A program made the position numbers and the translations under genes. From Isoetes taiwanensis (lineage: Eukaryota > Streptophyta > Lycopodiopsida > Isoetales > Isoetaceae), in assembly GCA_021234155.1 (NCBI GenBank), contig JAJEKV010000268.1, positions 186,001-250,000 on the forward strand: a stretch of 64,000 nucleotides of DNA. Reading direction: 5' to 3'. Numbering within the stretch: the first letter of the stretch is position 1; every line of letters begins with the position of its first letter. Of the stretch, positions 1 through 12,628 are shown one piece after another. Below the pieces are notes generated by a model, which had not been told where the DNA came from, did no database searches, and saw nothing but the letters and a program-made list of their open reading frames with translations.

Positions 1-48
1 CTTTCCCCTTCTTTTTCCTTTCACTAACTGATGTTTGTTTTCTTGTAG

Positions 49-187
49 ATCTCTCGGTTGTGCAAGAAAGTTAGAGTGTTTTGTCGCTGTAGCAGTTTTC
101 TTTTATCAAAACTTCAATAACAGAGCATTCTTTAAAATAATCCAGTTCATTGCAGTGTTTGCCTTGGGCTCCTTCGACTCCGTTTAG
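49..187 (+). CDS. Possible terminal exon, product unknown
   Basis: A polypyrimidine stretch followed by TTGTAG ends at base 48 and looks like a 3' splice site. After one leftover base, a frame stays open for 45 codons and stops with TAG at 185-187. The peptide is rich in Phe, Val and Ile and could hold one membrane segment. I do not recognise the family, and the rest of the gene lies outside the window. It could equally be untranslated sequence. Confidence 0.22.
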
Positions 188-692
188 AGCGTAAATCTGG
201 CCTCTGTATTGGCCGCCTTTGAGTTAATCATGGCAGGGATTAGGGAAGAAAATATTTGTCGCTTTTTAAGCACATTGTACAGATTCAAGGCGGATAGGGC
301 TTTGATGTGTACAGAATAGATTGTTATGCTCTAAATAGGGGCAAGAAGATTAATTCATATGGAAGTTCTGTAAATGCAGTTTATGTATTGATAGGGGAAA
401 GCAAAATTGATTGTGGTCATGTTGGAAGCCATTTTGTGGCATGATTTTGCATACTTTCACTTGTTCATACTAAATGCTTTGAACTGGAAATGAACTTGAA
501 ATCAACAGAGAATCACCCTGAAATTTTGACTTGAAAAATCAAGGTGATTAGAGCCGAAATTTCAAGGTGATTAAAATTTCGAATATATATATGTTGTGCA
601 AAATCATAGCCTGACCTTACTTTCTACACACTTAAAATTAGACACAAATGATTTGGCAAACTTCTAGAAATAAATGCTCTAAAATGGCGTAC

Positions 693-826
693 AGGGGTAA
701 CCGATTTGGGACCCCTTTCTGTTCTTGGCAGGACAATTTCGCGACCGGCGGCAGCCGGGAGCGAAATTCCCTGCCAAGATTTCGCTCCTTGCCAAGAACA
801 GAAAGGGGACCAGATTGATTACCCCT
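693..826. mobile_element. Fold-back MITE of about 134 bp
   Basis: The two ends are near-perfect inverted repeats of about 40 bp. The left arm begins AGGGGTAACC and runs through CCCCTTTCTGTTCTTGGCA; the right arm is its complement and ends ATTACCCCT. The central part holds further pairs, AATTTCGC with GCGAAATT and GGCAGG with CCTGCC, so two alternative hairpins are possible. There is no coding capacity. The flanking bases suggest only a 2-3 bp duplication, so the superfamily cannot be named. Confidence 0.75.
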
Positions 827-827
827 A

Positions 828-998
828 CAATATCATAATTGGGGAGGTGATTGACTCATTGATTTTGTTTGATCTTTAACCTGCGCAGCTGGTGATGCAG
901 AATCAAAGAACCCAACTGCAATTCCGCGTTCTTGGCTGAGTCGACGTGGGCGCATAGAATGCACAACCGGAATAGAATGTGACCCAATTATGATATTG
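828..998. repeat. 171-bp unit bounded by 16-bp perfect inverted repeats
   Basis: CAATATCATAATTGGG at 828-843 is exactly complementary to 983-998. It directly abuts the fold-back element at 693-826. The enclosed 139 bases show no gene. This could be a second tiny MITE, or the split target of one. Confidence 0.55.
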
Positions 999-1592
999 TG
1001 AAGGCATCTACACACAATGCCTGCTTTACCTTATTGGCTCCAAAAGATCCATGTGGTTTCCCTTTAATTCCCTTCAAGGGAATCTAAGCGAATTCTCAAG
1101 ATTCGCTTTACGATTTGCTTTAGCGAATTCTTAAGTTATCCCGGATGGAGTGGCCGCTGCTTTTAGAGTGAAAATAGCTTGAAGATTCGGTAAAGCGAAT
1201 TATCATGCTCTGGAAATCCTCTGGGGCAGGTGAATCTACTGTAGCCAATTTCCACACCGAAATACGTGTTTGGGCTGATTCTGCATTCCCTTAAGCGAGT
1301 CCTGCTGATTCACTTTAGCTAATCAGAAGATTAGCTTATGCAAATCAGGCTGGCTCTTCGGTTAAAACTCGAGAGCTACTATCAGCACCAGAAATGGCCA
1401 CGACCTTGTTGCATACTTTGTTCTTAACATGTTTCTTCATTACTCATTGCCCATACTTTTACTTCTCAAACTACAGAAATGAGATGGAATAAGGTTCCTG
1501 ACAAAACTCAACTTCCATTTAAGTCCCAAAATGCAGAGCAGCCCGCATTGCTTCCTTTATAGGACTTCACTTTGGAATAGTGAGACATCGTT

Positions 1593-4528
1593 TTACAGCT
1601 CATCCCTTGCTTCTTTTGTAGTCTCTTCTACAATCTTATCTGCTGTTTCTTTGTGAGTATCTCCTGCAACCTTCTTTTCTGTCTTACCAGTTTTGGGTAA
1701 AGTGAAAGGTATTGCTGCATTCTTCTTTAAAAATTGATAGAATGCCTTGACTGTCCTGTCTGTGTCAACCGTGATCTGTAACCACAAACTCTTATTAGAG
1801 GCTGCAAGCTTTAAAGCGACAATATGTAATTCTTACCGGATCAAAGCTCTTACTGCCAGCTGGAAAGAACAGAATAGTAGGGAACCCATCGGACTGCAAG
1901 TCACCGTAACAATTTGATCATGCTCCAGCACATATAGCATAATTGTGCCTACATTATATTTCTCATCGGAGATTGTAACACACACAAGAAATCAATACCT
2001 TTGCACGTGCATGTTCATTGGCTGTCCCATCCATTTTAGCAATGACAAGAGATGGCACATCTCTCAGATGTTTAAGTTTTTCATAGATTGGCTCCAGCGC
2101 TTGGCAATGGCCGCACCAGGGAGCATATATCTGTAGAAAAGTTGATCGATTCCAGAAACATATTACCCCCCTGGCCGTGGCAACGCATCAAGACATTAAT
2201 GCATACCTCAAGCAAGACATCTTTTGATTCATCCAAAACAATCTCGTCGAAGTTCTTCCCAACAACTATCTTAACATCTCCATTCTGAAGAAACCAACAT
2301 CCAAAACCAACATCCAACATTGGAATGAGACTTGCCTCTATAAATTATTAACCTGGCTGCTAGGCCATGATTTCTCCTATGTAGATATAGTAGTTCTGTT
2401 CCATATTTTTCCATACTAGCAGCACAATGGATGGAAATAAGATAATTTTCCCAAATGTCTTGAGGTCCTTAATTTGACATAACTACTAGATACCTGTTCT
2501 GGAATTGGTGCAGATTTAAAATAAGGAGCCAATTTCCCTGCAAGAAATTCTTCTCCAAAGACCTGAGCAAAATTAAAATAATTTTTTCAGTGTATTCAGC
2601 AGGGCCATGGGTTGAAAGAGAAAGGTAATTGGCAATTTGTCATACTGAAATGACAATAAAGTCACTAACAGAACAAAAGAAAATTTACAAACATATGCCT
2701 CCTAGATTTTAGCTCACCATATTATATTTTTTACCTTCTAGCAAGGATGTGCACAAGCAAAAAAGTACCTTTATATTATCTGATGTTATATCATCTTCAA
2801 ACAGATGCTTCTTACCACTCTCCTCCGCAGAAAACGCCATTAACTGCCAGATATAAGAAATTTTCAGATACAACAGCCCTTCATGGCCTAAGACAAGCAG
2901 AATTAATAACCATCATAATAAACTCTACCATTGGTTTTTCAGCAGTTATGCCAAAGAATTCAAGGATCTGGCTAGCAGTGTCTTCCTCAGATGTGTTGAC
3001 ATAAACAAACATAACCTGCAATGCAAATGATTCCATTATTGCTCACTGTCTTGTTGGAATTATGCCTTGAAAGAATTGCCATGTACCTTTCCTTTCAGAG
3101 ATTTTGCAGCTTCATGATATGTAGGATATACATTATTGAACTCTTCATGTCCGGCAAACAGTATCAACTAGCAACAGAAACTAACAGAGTGCCTTCAGTT
3201 ATTCCCAACGAAAGCTGAATGAAGGAGCCTCACACTTACCTGCTTTGTAACAGAACTACCAAAGATCCTTGTAGAGTTTTCTTTGCTAAATACCATAACT
3301 AATGGAAACTTGTTTGCAAAAATGAAATCGGTAATCTCTCCTCTTTCGAACTTTCCATCTACAAGCACATAAAATATAGATGTCAATAGAAGCAGATGAA
3401 TATGAAAACCACGAGTAGTTTCTAAGATGAAGAAGGTAGTACCAAAATAAGAGACTGTTTCAGGTTCATTCTTTAGCAGCACCAAAGCTGGGCTCTTTTT
3501 TCCCTTTAGATTGAAAAGCTCAGCCACCTCTGATTTGCTTGTTTGATAGAATGTAACTTCATCATCTTGTCTTGCAGCAGAGGCATATTCTTCAGCCTCA
3601 GTACCCTGTCATAGTCCAAACAGGAATGAGATTTGGAGCTTAAGTAGAAGTAGCAAGCATACTCTTACATCCAATTTATCAAGCAAGGCCACTGAGACTG
3701 GGCCATCAGTCTCCAGAGCTGTCTTAGCATCCTCAATTGACAAAATATTTGTAACAGCTGGCCCAATCTTCTTCTTTGTCCACTTAATGATGTCCTCTCT
3801 GAATAAAAGAGTACAAAGGGTGACAATCTTGGTCAGATAGTGTGATTCCTAAACTGTGAAGGCCCAAAGACATGACACTTTATGATAACATTGACATAGA
3901 ATGCAGATGCAAATGCTCTTTGTTGACATGTTGGTTAATCTGAAATTTTCCAGAGGTGTATGCAAGCAGGTAACAAATAGGGGTGTGGTAACACTCACTC
4001 CGTTCTCTGGCCACCATAAGGTCGATGAACGCCATCCACGAAGAACAAAAGAGTGGGGTAACCACTAACCTCATACTCCTGAGCTAGATCATCTTCTAAT
4101 GTGGCATCTACCTTCGCAAGCACAATCTCGCCCTTGAGCTTGGTTGCAGCACCGGCATATTCTGGAGCCAATGCCTGGCAATGGCCACACCAAGGTGCAT
4201 AAAATTCCACCAGGACATACCTATTTGACTTCACAAAATCGGTGAAATTGCTCTTTGAAAGCACTACAACATCTGAATCATTAACTGCAATGCCATAAGC
4301 ATCATCGTCCCAGGCAGAGTTTTCATCCCCTTCCCCTTCATCATACTCCTCATATGATGACTCCTCTTCGTGATGCTCAGGAACTGGTTCATCCAAGGCA
4401 TCTAGATCTTCTTCTTCTTCTGGAACTGACTTTGTAGCAGAAGCCGTGCATTGCCCTAGCTGAGACAGGGCAAAGAGGAGGAAGATGGAAGCCAATAGTA
4501 GTAACGAAGCAGATCTGTTGGGTGCCAT
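1593..4528 (-). CDS. PDIL1-4: Protein disulfide isomerase, PDIL1-3/1-4 type, ER-resident, 12 exons, intact
   Basis: This enzyme forms and isomerises disulfide bonds during protein folding in the ER lumen. Reading minus, the exons are 4528-3999, 3798-3669, 3605-3443, 3358-3240, 3167-3087, 3015-2929, 2843-2769, 2562-2494, 2284-2207, 2130-1999, 1893-1837 and 1775-1593. All introns are GT-AG, and the sum is 1704 nt, giving 567 residues. The order is: signal peptide (about 1-29), an acidic Glu/Asp-rich segment (36-75), thioredoxin domain a with APWCGHC (active Cys 114 and 117), non-catalytic b and b' domains, domain a' with APWCGHC (Cys 450 and 453), and a C-terminal RDEL ER-retention signal. The acidic N-terminal extension and the length match plant PDIL1-3/PDIL1-4 rather than the shorter PDIL1-1. 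No frameshift or premature stop was found. The exact paralogue number is inferred. Confidence 0.95.
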
Positions 4529-5479
4529 ACCTCAAACCCAAATTTTGATTGAGTGGCTATCTTAAAGGGTCGAAGATCTGTCGAGATTTTAGCACATTGC
4601 TATGCAAATTGTGGCAATAACCAAGCTCCGAACAGGGACATTCGGAAAGCAACCGACTTTTTTTACAAACTGCAAGGAGCATGAACTGGGGGAAGACCTA
4701 GATTATGCTGTAATCTATGCTTCATGGTGATTATTTGACTATCTAATTTTTTTGGCCAATCAGTTAGCCAGGTCGTGGGAATAGATGATTGGCTGTATTT
4801 TTCAACCTTAAGCCTAGTGGTAAGAACGTGAAAAATACTCTCTATATCACAGCACATCTTTTTTGCTACCGACTTAGGGCAAAGCACTCATCTTGTCGGT
4901 AAATTCAATAGCTTCCCATGCTCCAACTATTTTCCCATCGAGGTTTTTGTAATGTAAGCATGTGCCTTTAGGATACCAGAAGCACCAGATAGTTGCATAA
5001 TAATCTTGTTGTATGACTGATGATCATGTTGCGGTTGCAGTTCTGAGGGTGATAGTCCCATTTGTGTGGTGTCAATTAAATTTGTTTTTAGTTAAGGAAC
5101 TCAAACACCTTGGTTGCCTTCCCTTTGAGGCTTGGTCTAATGGTAGGACCTTAACACTAGAGTCGTGATGTACCAGAAAAGGTGCATTTGCACTGTTTGG
5201 TTTAAAATTTATATAAAATCAAAAGTTCAATACTCAGTCAAACCCTTCTTACACGTTAATATATGGCAGTCGTATTGCATGGGAGGAATACCTAAAAATC
5301 TATTGGTTCCCGTTTATAAGAGTTACATTTAGGTAAACGCAAGGGGGTTAAGTTTGTTTTGCTTCATGTTTAGATAAAGTAAAACTCTCTTGGTAAGAAG
5401 ATTTAAAAAAAAAAAAAATCATCATTTTTGTATTTTTAGAAACTCCACAATCGATCATATTTTCATCTTGCAGGCCTTG
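4529..5479. other. PDI upstream region; no other gene seen
   Basis: This stretch lies 5' of the minus-strand PDI start and must contain its promoter and 5' UTR. I could not identify a TATA box or a well-formed ER-stress element. A run of A at about 5404-5418 and AT-rich sequence are the only notable features. Confidence 0.5.
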
Positions 5480-5840
5480 ATAGAGGATACCAGATATAAG
5501 CGGTAACATTTGTATTGCTGTTTTGTAGATTTTGCAAAGGCTTTTGACATGGTACCTACAAAGAAGCTGTGAAAAAGATTAATGTAGCTGCGAGTCCTTC
5601 AAGAATTGCATAACATAGTATACAGACTATATGCAACATGCTCAGCTCGAATGTCATCATCAGGCCAACTTTGTCAACAGTAGTAGTGTAGGGTGCCAAC
5701 TCTCTCCCATACTCTTTGGACTATACATTATCAACTTGACGATTGGCTTGCTCTGCGTGGAGGTGGAGTGGCTTGCCTAGTTTACCATCATCCGACTATT
5801 GATATACCTGGTGATGTAGAACTATTAGCTTACACCCAAC
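5480..5840 (+). pseudogene. Degenerate LINE reverse-transcriptase fragment
   Basis: In broken plus-strand frames one can read a FAKAFDMVPTKKL-like segment near 5535 and a GCQLSPILFGLYI-like segment near 5695. These are the two RT blocks typical of non-LTR retrotransposons. Several stops and shifts interrupt the reading, and no endonuclease or YADD block was found. It is an old relic on the opposite strand from the neighbouring LINE. Confidence 0.55.
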
Positions 5841-6513
5841 AGCTTTTGCTCCCTCCCCCATCCCCCCAACCCAAAATATTTTTTCTTCCGATTAAAGGAC
5901 CCTCGCAAAGATGTAGGACTTCTCAAGAAAATATGCAAAATATGTTTGTTGAGATTACAAGGATCAAGCAATGGTACAGAAGGCAATTTACACATAATTC
6001 TTCTTTCCTTTATGTTAACTACAAGCAAGCAAGCATTTCCAATCCATGTGATAGCATGTTGCTCCTCCATCCCCCACTGCCAACTTTAGATAAAGGGAAA
6101 CATGTAGTAATTCATGACATGGGAAATGAGTGCTAGTTCAAAACAAAAAGTGGACTATTTCATTTCAGAAGCTTGTCTCAATGATGCCAAAGTACTCATT
6201 CAAAAAACAATACAAAGATAATCTACATTTGCGTAAATTCTAAAATATTGGTTTCCATTGTTATAATCAGCCTTTAATATATAGATGCCTAGTTTAATAA
6301 TCCTTCAATTAATAATTTGTCTAGACAATCTAACCTAATCAAATGCGAAACTGAATCTAAGCCTAAAACTACCCCCTCCTGTTGCGCCTTCTGCTGGTTA
6401 TTTTATATACTGATTTGTAGGGGGGCCTTGTTTCCCAGTTTGATTGTGGGCTCAATTCTCATGTTCAATGTATCGTCCCGTGGCTCTTGATATTCTCCGT
6501 AGATGTTAAAATT
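5841..6513. other. No gene recognised
   Basis: AT-rich sequence between the LINE relic and the microsatellite. The short open frames here show no recognisable family. Confidence 0.45.
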
Positions 6514-6540
6514 CTACCTACCTACCTACCTACCTACCTG
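6514..6540. repeat. (CTAC)n microsatellite, possible LINE 3' tail
   Basis: Between six and seven copies of CTAC lie about 330 bp beyond the last codon of the minus-strand LINE ORF2. On the minus strand this reads as (GTAG)n, a plausible short tandem tail left by target-primed reverse transcription. That role is inferred from position only. Confidence 0.6.
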
Positions 6541-6869
6541 CTTATCTATCTTTCTAGCTACCCATCTATCTTATGGTCGATATACTATTTCATGTATCTC
6601 CTCTTCTCTATCAACATACAATCCAAAAAAACACAAAACAACAATGGTGAAGGCCACCACAATAAGTTCTTGTAATATGTAAATCGGATGTCTTGGTTCC
6701 TAAGGCTCTCCCAAAATGTTTAATTTACGTTGTCTATGCTCTTCTCTCATGATTATAGTTTCGCATCTCATTGCAATACTATTTAACATGTTTAAATTTA
6801 AATTTAATTGTATTATCAAGCCATTTAGGCCCCCAGGCCTCTCTGGCAAATATGTACAGTGTTAAGCGC

Positions 6870-9800
6870 TCATTTTAGAGCAGCACATGCATCAAAGTCT
6901 GACATAATATCAAATAACAGAATTATATCTTTTTTTTCCTTCCAAATGTCTTTTAGGTAGGAACTCAGCTTGTGAGCTGGCATACTCAAAAGTCCCTTCA
7001 GTGTAGAAGCATAAACCTCATGCTTTGCTCTTAAATCTACATATGACGCACATTCTAAGAAAGCATGTTTTTCTGTTTCTATCTCAATTCCAAACATCCA
7101 GGACAATATCTGTTATAACGTGGAGTATTATGCCATCTACCAGTTTCTATGTGAAGGGTATGTGACGATAACCTCAATTGAGAGATAATGGCCGGGTTCT
7201 TCCCGCTAATATCATTCAGAAGAAGGTAGCTTTGTTCTTTATAATCTTGCATGTCATTGATCTCTTCAAGGTAGAATTTTTTCTTAATGTCTCAATTTGC
7301 CACATTTTCTTCAATACCATCTTCTCAACTTGCTCGTATACTTCCTTCAGTTTCATAGAATCCGGCCAAACACCATGTCCCAACCATCTACTTGCCCATT
7401 TCAGGATATCAAAGTACCATCCCTTTTCTCTTGATTGTTCCAATGCAAGGCGTGGAAAACGATCTGAGTCCATTGCTAAGACTCTATTAATATACATTAT
7501 TGTCTGGCATAAAGCATCCACTTCAAGAGGCAAAAAGACTCGCCCGGCCAAAACCATACGATAAGGGGTTTGAATTTTAGCTCCAAATTCTTCCAATAAG
7601 AATCGTTTTTGCACTTTTTCAACCGCAACCCATCCTTTAATAGACAGACCCGGCCCCCAAATAGGACATCCATATAGCACAACCGGTTTCACCTGCACTC
7701 CATAAAGAAGCTTTCTCAATCGCCAATGCTCAAAATTATTAGATGTACATTGGTGGAACATGTTCTATAAAGCTCTTAAACCTCCGTGATGCACGTTTCT
7801 TGGTCGCTAGAGTCCACTTATAGTTGTTGGTCACTTCTATTCCCGTGATATTTATATTCGATACTTTTTCTAATGTTACTCCTCCAATGAAAAATTCTGT
7901 TTCATCATGTCCTCCAAGGACCAAGATTTTAGATTTAAGCACATTAATTTGAAATTTTCTTTGTGTGCAAAAAGCATCTAATGCATCCAAGTGTTGTTGA
8001 AGTCCGCTAGTATTCCTGGATATAAGCACAATATCATCTCGCAAACATCAACAATTGAACCATACCTCCCTGTGTGTGTTCGGACTCCATCTAATCTTGC
8101 CAACCAACTTTCAAGTTCATCAATAAGTAAACCAAAAAGTGTAGGTGAGCAAGGACAGCCCTGTTTCACCCCTATATTATTCTGAATTTGATCTAATCCT
8201 GTAAATGAAAAAGACAATTCAACAAGTACTTGTTTATAGAGGCAAGCAACTGCTTGTCTTAGTTCCGTAGGAACTTGTAGGTCATCCATCCTTGATGTAA
8301 GATCTTTCCTGTTTACCCTATCAAATGCTTTTGTCAAATAAATGAAAGCCAAATACCTCTTATTACATGGTCCTTTTGCTCCTTCAGGCCAAATACCTCT
8401 TATTACATGGTCCTTTTGCTCCTTCAGTTATGACCCGCAGAGTAGCCAAGTGGTCTAGTGTGGAGTGCTCTTTTCTAAACCCCTATGACTTATCGCTTCA
8501 TACGGTGGGAACCATCTCGCCCAATGTGAGATCTTTTTCTCCAAAGATTGATGCAAAAAGCTTTTGCAAAAGAATTAGAAATCAAGATAGTTCCCCAGAA
8601 TTTCTTACCTCATCTCATCTTTGTCTCCCCGCTTTAAAGATCGGGATGACCCTATTCAAGCACAGTCCTGTGGAAAGCCACCTCAAGGAGGCATTCATTG
8701 CACAAATCAGCTAGCATAGCATGAAGATATTCTCCTCCCCATTTAAATAATTCAATAGAGATGCCAAAAGAATCACTTGCTTTCCCATTTTGCATTCTTT
8801 GAAGTGTTCCCTGTACATCTTGGATGGTAAAAATAGGATGCGTCTCCCCCTCATATACCATTTTGTCTATCTGTGGCATATTATATAGCTCTGTAACCCA
8901 ATTCAGTAGGTCCTCCCTTTGTATGTTCCCAAGAGATACATTCTTTTTGGAACAATTCCAAAATCTCTTTGGCTCCAATTCTACATCATGCATATCCTGT
9001 TCCTGGTGGTCTTGGTACCATGCTCGTTTTTTAGATTTCACTAGACTTTTGTAATGCTTGACAAGATTTGAGTCATGTGAGCCTTTGCATCTCTCTTTCG
9101 CTTGTCTGCATTCAATATCAAACCATTTGCTTTTTATCCACTTGGGATTACTAGCTTTTGTTGTGCCGAAAACATTCCGAGCCACATCCACAATTATAGT
9201 CACAAGAGCTTTTTGTTTTTCATCCAAGGTCCCAACTATTGGAGTATCATCTATTTTTTGTTTCAATGCCAATTTATATGTACTTGCCTTTTTATACGAT
9301 AATTTCAGCCTTGCAGGAGGAACATATGCATAATGTTTCTGAGATGATTTCATCTTAAATGAAATCCCAAGAGGAGAATGATCGGAATCTGGATTTCTAT
9401 CCAAGACTTTGAAGTCCAGGACTCTGTCTAATGCTTCAGGGTCTCCAAGCAAATAATCTGTTGTACTATTGCCATTTGGCTGATGACATGTATTGCGCAC
9501 TGTTTGAGGAAACTTACTGATGCCATTGAAGATAATGAAATTAAATGATTCACATAAAGCAATCATATGCTTACCCATTTTGTTGACAATATAATCTGTT
9601 GATTGCCTTGGCCACGAGACAGTATCATCCGTGCTTTCTTGTAGCCACAAAGGCTTGTTTACGTCAGAGAGCAAAGTTGCTTGTGTACATCCAGTTCTGC
9701 CATTAAGATCTCCCGTTACAAATACAGATCCAAGTTGTCTGTATTTTGTAATATCATGAGATAAATGTACAAAAGGATCATCTGCACTGAGGCCTTCTGT

Positions 9801-10118
9801 AGAATAAATTGCAGCCGGAAATGGATCTAAGGGAGCAAAGTACACGATTGCAAAGTATATATCCTTCTCATCATGTTTAATTTTTAGCCATAGATATTGT
9901 TTGTGGTTATCTGTACTAGCAACAATGACTTTTCTGTGTATTGTATCTCTGACATAACAAGCTATCCCACCCCATCCTCTTTTGCTCATCCCTTTTGCAT
10001 TCCACACAGAGCCAACCAATTGGAATCCTTTGATATCTAAGACTCTCTTTACTTCGTGTTCCCAAGTTTCTGTAAATGTTAGCACGTCATATTCCATAAA
10101 CATTCTGATATTGCTCAA
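6870..10118 (-). pseudogene. LINE A ORF2: endonuclease plus reverse transcriptase, frameshifted
   Basis: The longest open part (10118-8652, 488 codons) is an APE-type endonuclease, with FTETW near the start, a VTGDLNGRTG block and the catalytic SDHSPLG block. The RT follows in other frames: LTKAFDRVNRKDL, then GVKQGCPCSPTLFGLLIDELESW (8352-7978), then RDDIVLISRN (8044-7739), where a YADD box is expected. The last part (7761-7216 and 7106-6870) includes a Cys/His block of the zf-RVT type (CPGCLEIETEKHAFLEC in an adjacent frame). A perfect 40-bp tandem duplication at 8348-8387/8388-8427 destroys the frame just upstream of the RT block. The protein would have nicked target DNA and copied its own RNA. 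Confidence 0.85.
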
Positions 10119-10309
10119 AATTTTGATTCATCAAATCCATGTACATTCCATATCAGACGCTTGAGGGCCTCGCATCCCTATGCCTTATTTCTGATCACTA
10201 GTTTGTTATTAACAATATATGCATTCTTACCTTCAGATTTCAACCTTTTAACTTCATCCAGCAATTGTTTCCTCTCCTTTTGTTGTTGGACTGTTAAATC
10301 ATCATTTAA

Positions 10310-10929
10310 CTAGATTTTATGTCCTTTTAAGTGCCTTCTATGCTGCAGAATTCTTGTTTTAGCATCTAGACTGCCAAATTTGAGTAGTACAGGTCTACTT
10401 CTCCCATCAATTTGTTTCCCAAGCCTTCTGCTATAGAGAACACCAGGGTCTATAATGTGCATGGTATTCTTGAAGAACTCAGCTATTGTGGTATTAACAT
10501 CTTCATTTTCTTCTTTCGGAAGCCCGCAGACCACAATAGTTTTTGCTCTTGCACTTCGATCCTCCTGCTCTGACAACCTTTCTTGTTCTTGAGCAAACAA
10601 AGAGGATACTCTGTCCTCAATGTTTGATGTAATTTTCTCCACAATTTGCTCAGAGCCACAATTTGCTCAAATTCCATTTCATCAATTTTATCCTTCAATT
10701 CCTTTATGTCATGTTTCAGATCAGATATCTCCTGCCTTGCTGCTTTTGCATCTGTCTCAGACTGTGTTAATTTCTGTTGTAGACTCCCTAGTTCCTTTCG
10801 GGTTGCTTTCACTTCCTCTTTTGTCTCCTTTATTTCCATTAGGAGTTGATGAATCAAGCCAAGGAGTTCCCCTTGATCAAGGTCTTCATCTGTGTCCCCT
10901 TTCTGAGTCGGATTCTTCTTTGGAGGCAT
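10310..10929 (-). pseudogene. LINE A ORF1: coiled-coil RNA-binding protein, frameshifted
   Basis: The reading starts with MPPKKNPTQKGD at 10929. A Lys/Glu-rich heptad region follows (about residues 20-90), typical of a trimerising coiled coil. After a shift near 10640-10669, caused by a 17-bp tandem duplication, comes a block containing KTIVVCGLPKEENED that ends with RPVLLKFGSLDAKTRIL. This resembles the RRM and C-terminal domains of L1 ORF1 proteins, which coat the LINE RNA. Together with ORF2 downstream it completes LINE A. Confidence 0.75.
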
Positions 10930-11020
10930 CCGATTTGGCAGTGTCAGAACTTAAACAAAGAAGCCCAGCCCGTGACCAAACTCCCCTGCGAACCTCTGAC
11001 CTAATTAGCGCTTAGCGATC

Positions 11021-11689
11021 ATCGTGTGAGTACTAAACTAGCAACCAAATAAAGTGTCCCTCTTTTTTTTTATAGTGCAACAGCCCAACCCTAGATGTCA
11101 TGTTATCTTGAAGCCTAGCCTATCCATATGTCCTAAAACTTTGACATGGACTTACTTTAAACCATCAGATCTTGATCTATAGAAATGTACGACTCAGAAA
11201 ATCAGTTATTTGCGAAACGCTTTTGCTTGCTTGCCCCTTTCCTTCTCTCAGTCTTGCCTCCTTCCAAAAATTGTTTCCTTGCTCTTTTTGCATAGCCGGA
11301 TTCTTGTGCTGGATTTGCCTCTACGATTTCCCAATATGCCGGATTGCTTCTTTTTGCTAACCCTGTTTGTCCCCTGTGTTCATTTTTGCAAGAGATTTTT
11401 GATCGACCTCAGCCAACTCTGCTTGCATATAGCCAGCTGTTGTATCAATCCCTTCCAACATCGCTGTAAAAAACAATAGCTGGGCTTTTCTTCTTTACCC
11501 CTTCTTCATCGATTGAAGATGCTTCAGGATTGCCTCTGCCTTCTCTAGACCTACATAATAACAGGTAAGCCCCCTTGCCGAAAATTCCGTTAGTTTCATT
11601 ACTAATTTTTTCTCATCTTTTCATGCTCAAAAGCAATGTCTCCAGATTTACTAACATGTTATAAAGTGTCTTTTTTTTTCTTTTTGGAA
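11021..11689. other. No gene recognised
   Basis: This stretch lies beyond the inferred LINE A 5' end. The plus-strand open frames at 11172-11479 are Leu/Phe/Cys-rich with no recognisable domain and are treated as chance. Confidence 0.4.
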
Positions 11690-12320
11690 GGATGACAAGC
11701 TTTATTCACTAATCAAAAACTATAACAACATAAAATGCAAAGACATGATTATAACTCCAGCGGACAAACTGATCCAATTGAGCACAACCACATGTCTCTG
11801 TAGAAGAATGAATCTGAAGGTAGTATGCCAAATCAGTACTTTCTCCGCTTGATCAAGAGAAGAACAATTATAAGCCATAACAATTTTATTCTGCATTTAC
11901 TGAAGAATAATCTCATCTGCAGTATCCATGCCCTTAAAGATAAGCAGTCTCTGTATCTTTCAAATCGACCATAAAAGCCAGCCGCACGCAAATTGAAAAG
12001 CTCGTTTATGCAGTTTGGGCCATGCATCAGGGTTGATAAAGAGCAGAATTTGCTGGCCAGATCGAGATGTGCCAAATAGGGTTGACAACCACCACGAAGC
12101 CGCTTACACAAGAAAAAACAATACGCAATACTCTCAACCCTTGGCTTACATAGAGAATAGAGCTCTGAAATCCAATTACCAATTTTATAGACCAGCCTAT
12201 TGATTTTAAAGCATCTACGGATGACTTGCCACCACAAACCTGTCATTTTGGGATGAAGCAACACGTCCAAACACTTTTCCATTGTGGATGAGGGATCTAA
12301 AGATGCCATCTATTAGACGG
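11690..12320 (-). pseudogene. Possible LINE C-terminal relic
   Basis: A 158-codon minus-strand frame (12309-11833) contains WWQVIRRCFKINRLVYKIG and a later KPRVESIAYCFFLC stretch. This recalls the region around the zf-RVT domain at the end of plant L1 ORF2 proteins. It could be the displaced 3' part of the LINE C relic at 14885-16640, separated by later insertions. The identification rests on general resemblance only. Confidence 0.35.
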
Positions 12321-12628
12321 GGGCAGGATTTCAGAATGCAGAAGCAATTTATGCACAGAAGAAACAAAGCACCCTAGCTTGATGCTCTAATGGATACTCC
12401 ATACAAGTACTTCAATTTGTGGGCCAAAATCCTGTGGCAATAATGTAACAATATGAGTCCAAATTACTCTATCCCATTTGTAAAACAAGAATTTTGCTCT
12501 AAATGCTTCCCATGACATGAGATGACCAGACTCATACCAAGTTGCAATAGTGCTTATACCATCTGCTCTTCATCCGTCGTGTCTTTGGATAAACAATAAT
12601 ATTTAGAGGCACATTCTCTGGAGTGTTC

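Larger units (their letters stand above)
188..1592. other. Intergenic stretch with two fold-back repeats
   Basis: No convincing coding sequence was found on either strand. The two inverted-repeat structures at 693-826 and 828-998 are listed separately. The last few hundred bases, up to 1592, must contain the 3' UTR and polyadenylation region of the minus-strand PDI gene. No unambiguous poly(A) signal was assigned. Confidence 0.6.
6541..11020 (-). mobile_element. LINE A: APE-type non-LTR retrotransposon, near full length, inactive
   Basis: Reading minus, the order is a 5' leader (about 11020-10930), ORF1 (10929-10310), ORF2 with endonuclease, RT and C-terminal domain (10118-6870), a 3' UTR and a (GTAG)n tail. 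This is the normal L1-like order. Both ORFs are interrupted by short tandem duplications: 17 bp in ORF1 near 10640-10669 and 40 bp in ORF2 at 8348-8427. LINE B at 13111-14884 belongs to the same clade by its RT sequence. Confidence 0.85.

Noticed and set aside
5126-5240. A tRNA-like A box (GGTCTAATGG) with a distant TTCAATAC as a SINE
   Set aside because: The boxes are about 90 bp apart and no cloverleaf can be drawn.
11172-11479. Two overlapping plus-strand ORFs upstream of LINE A
   Set aside because: No domain, no splice context and overlapping frames; treated as chance.
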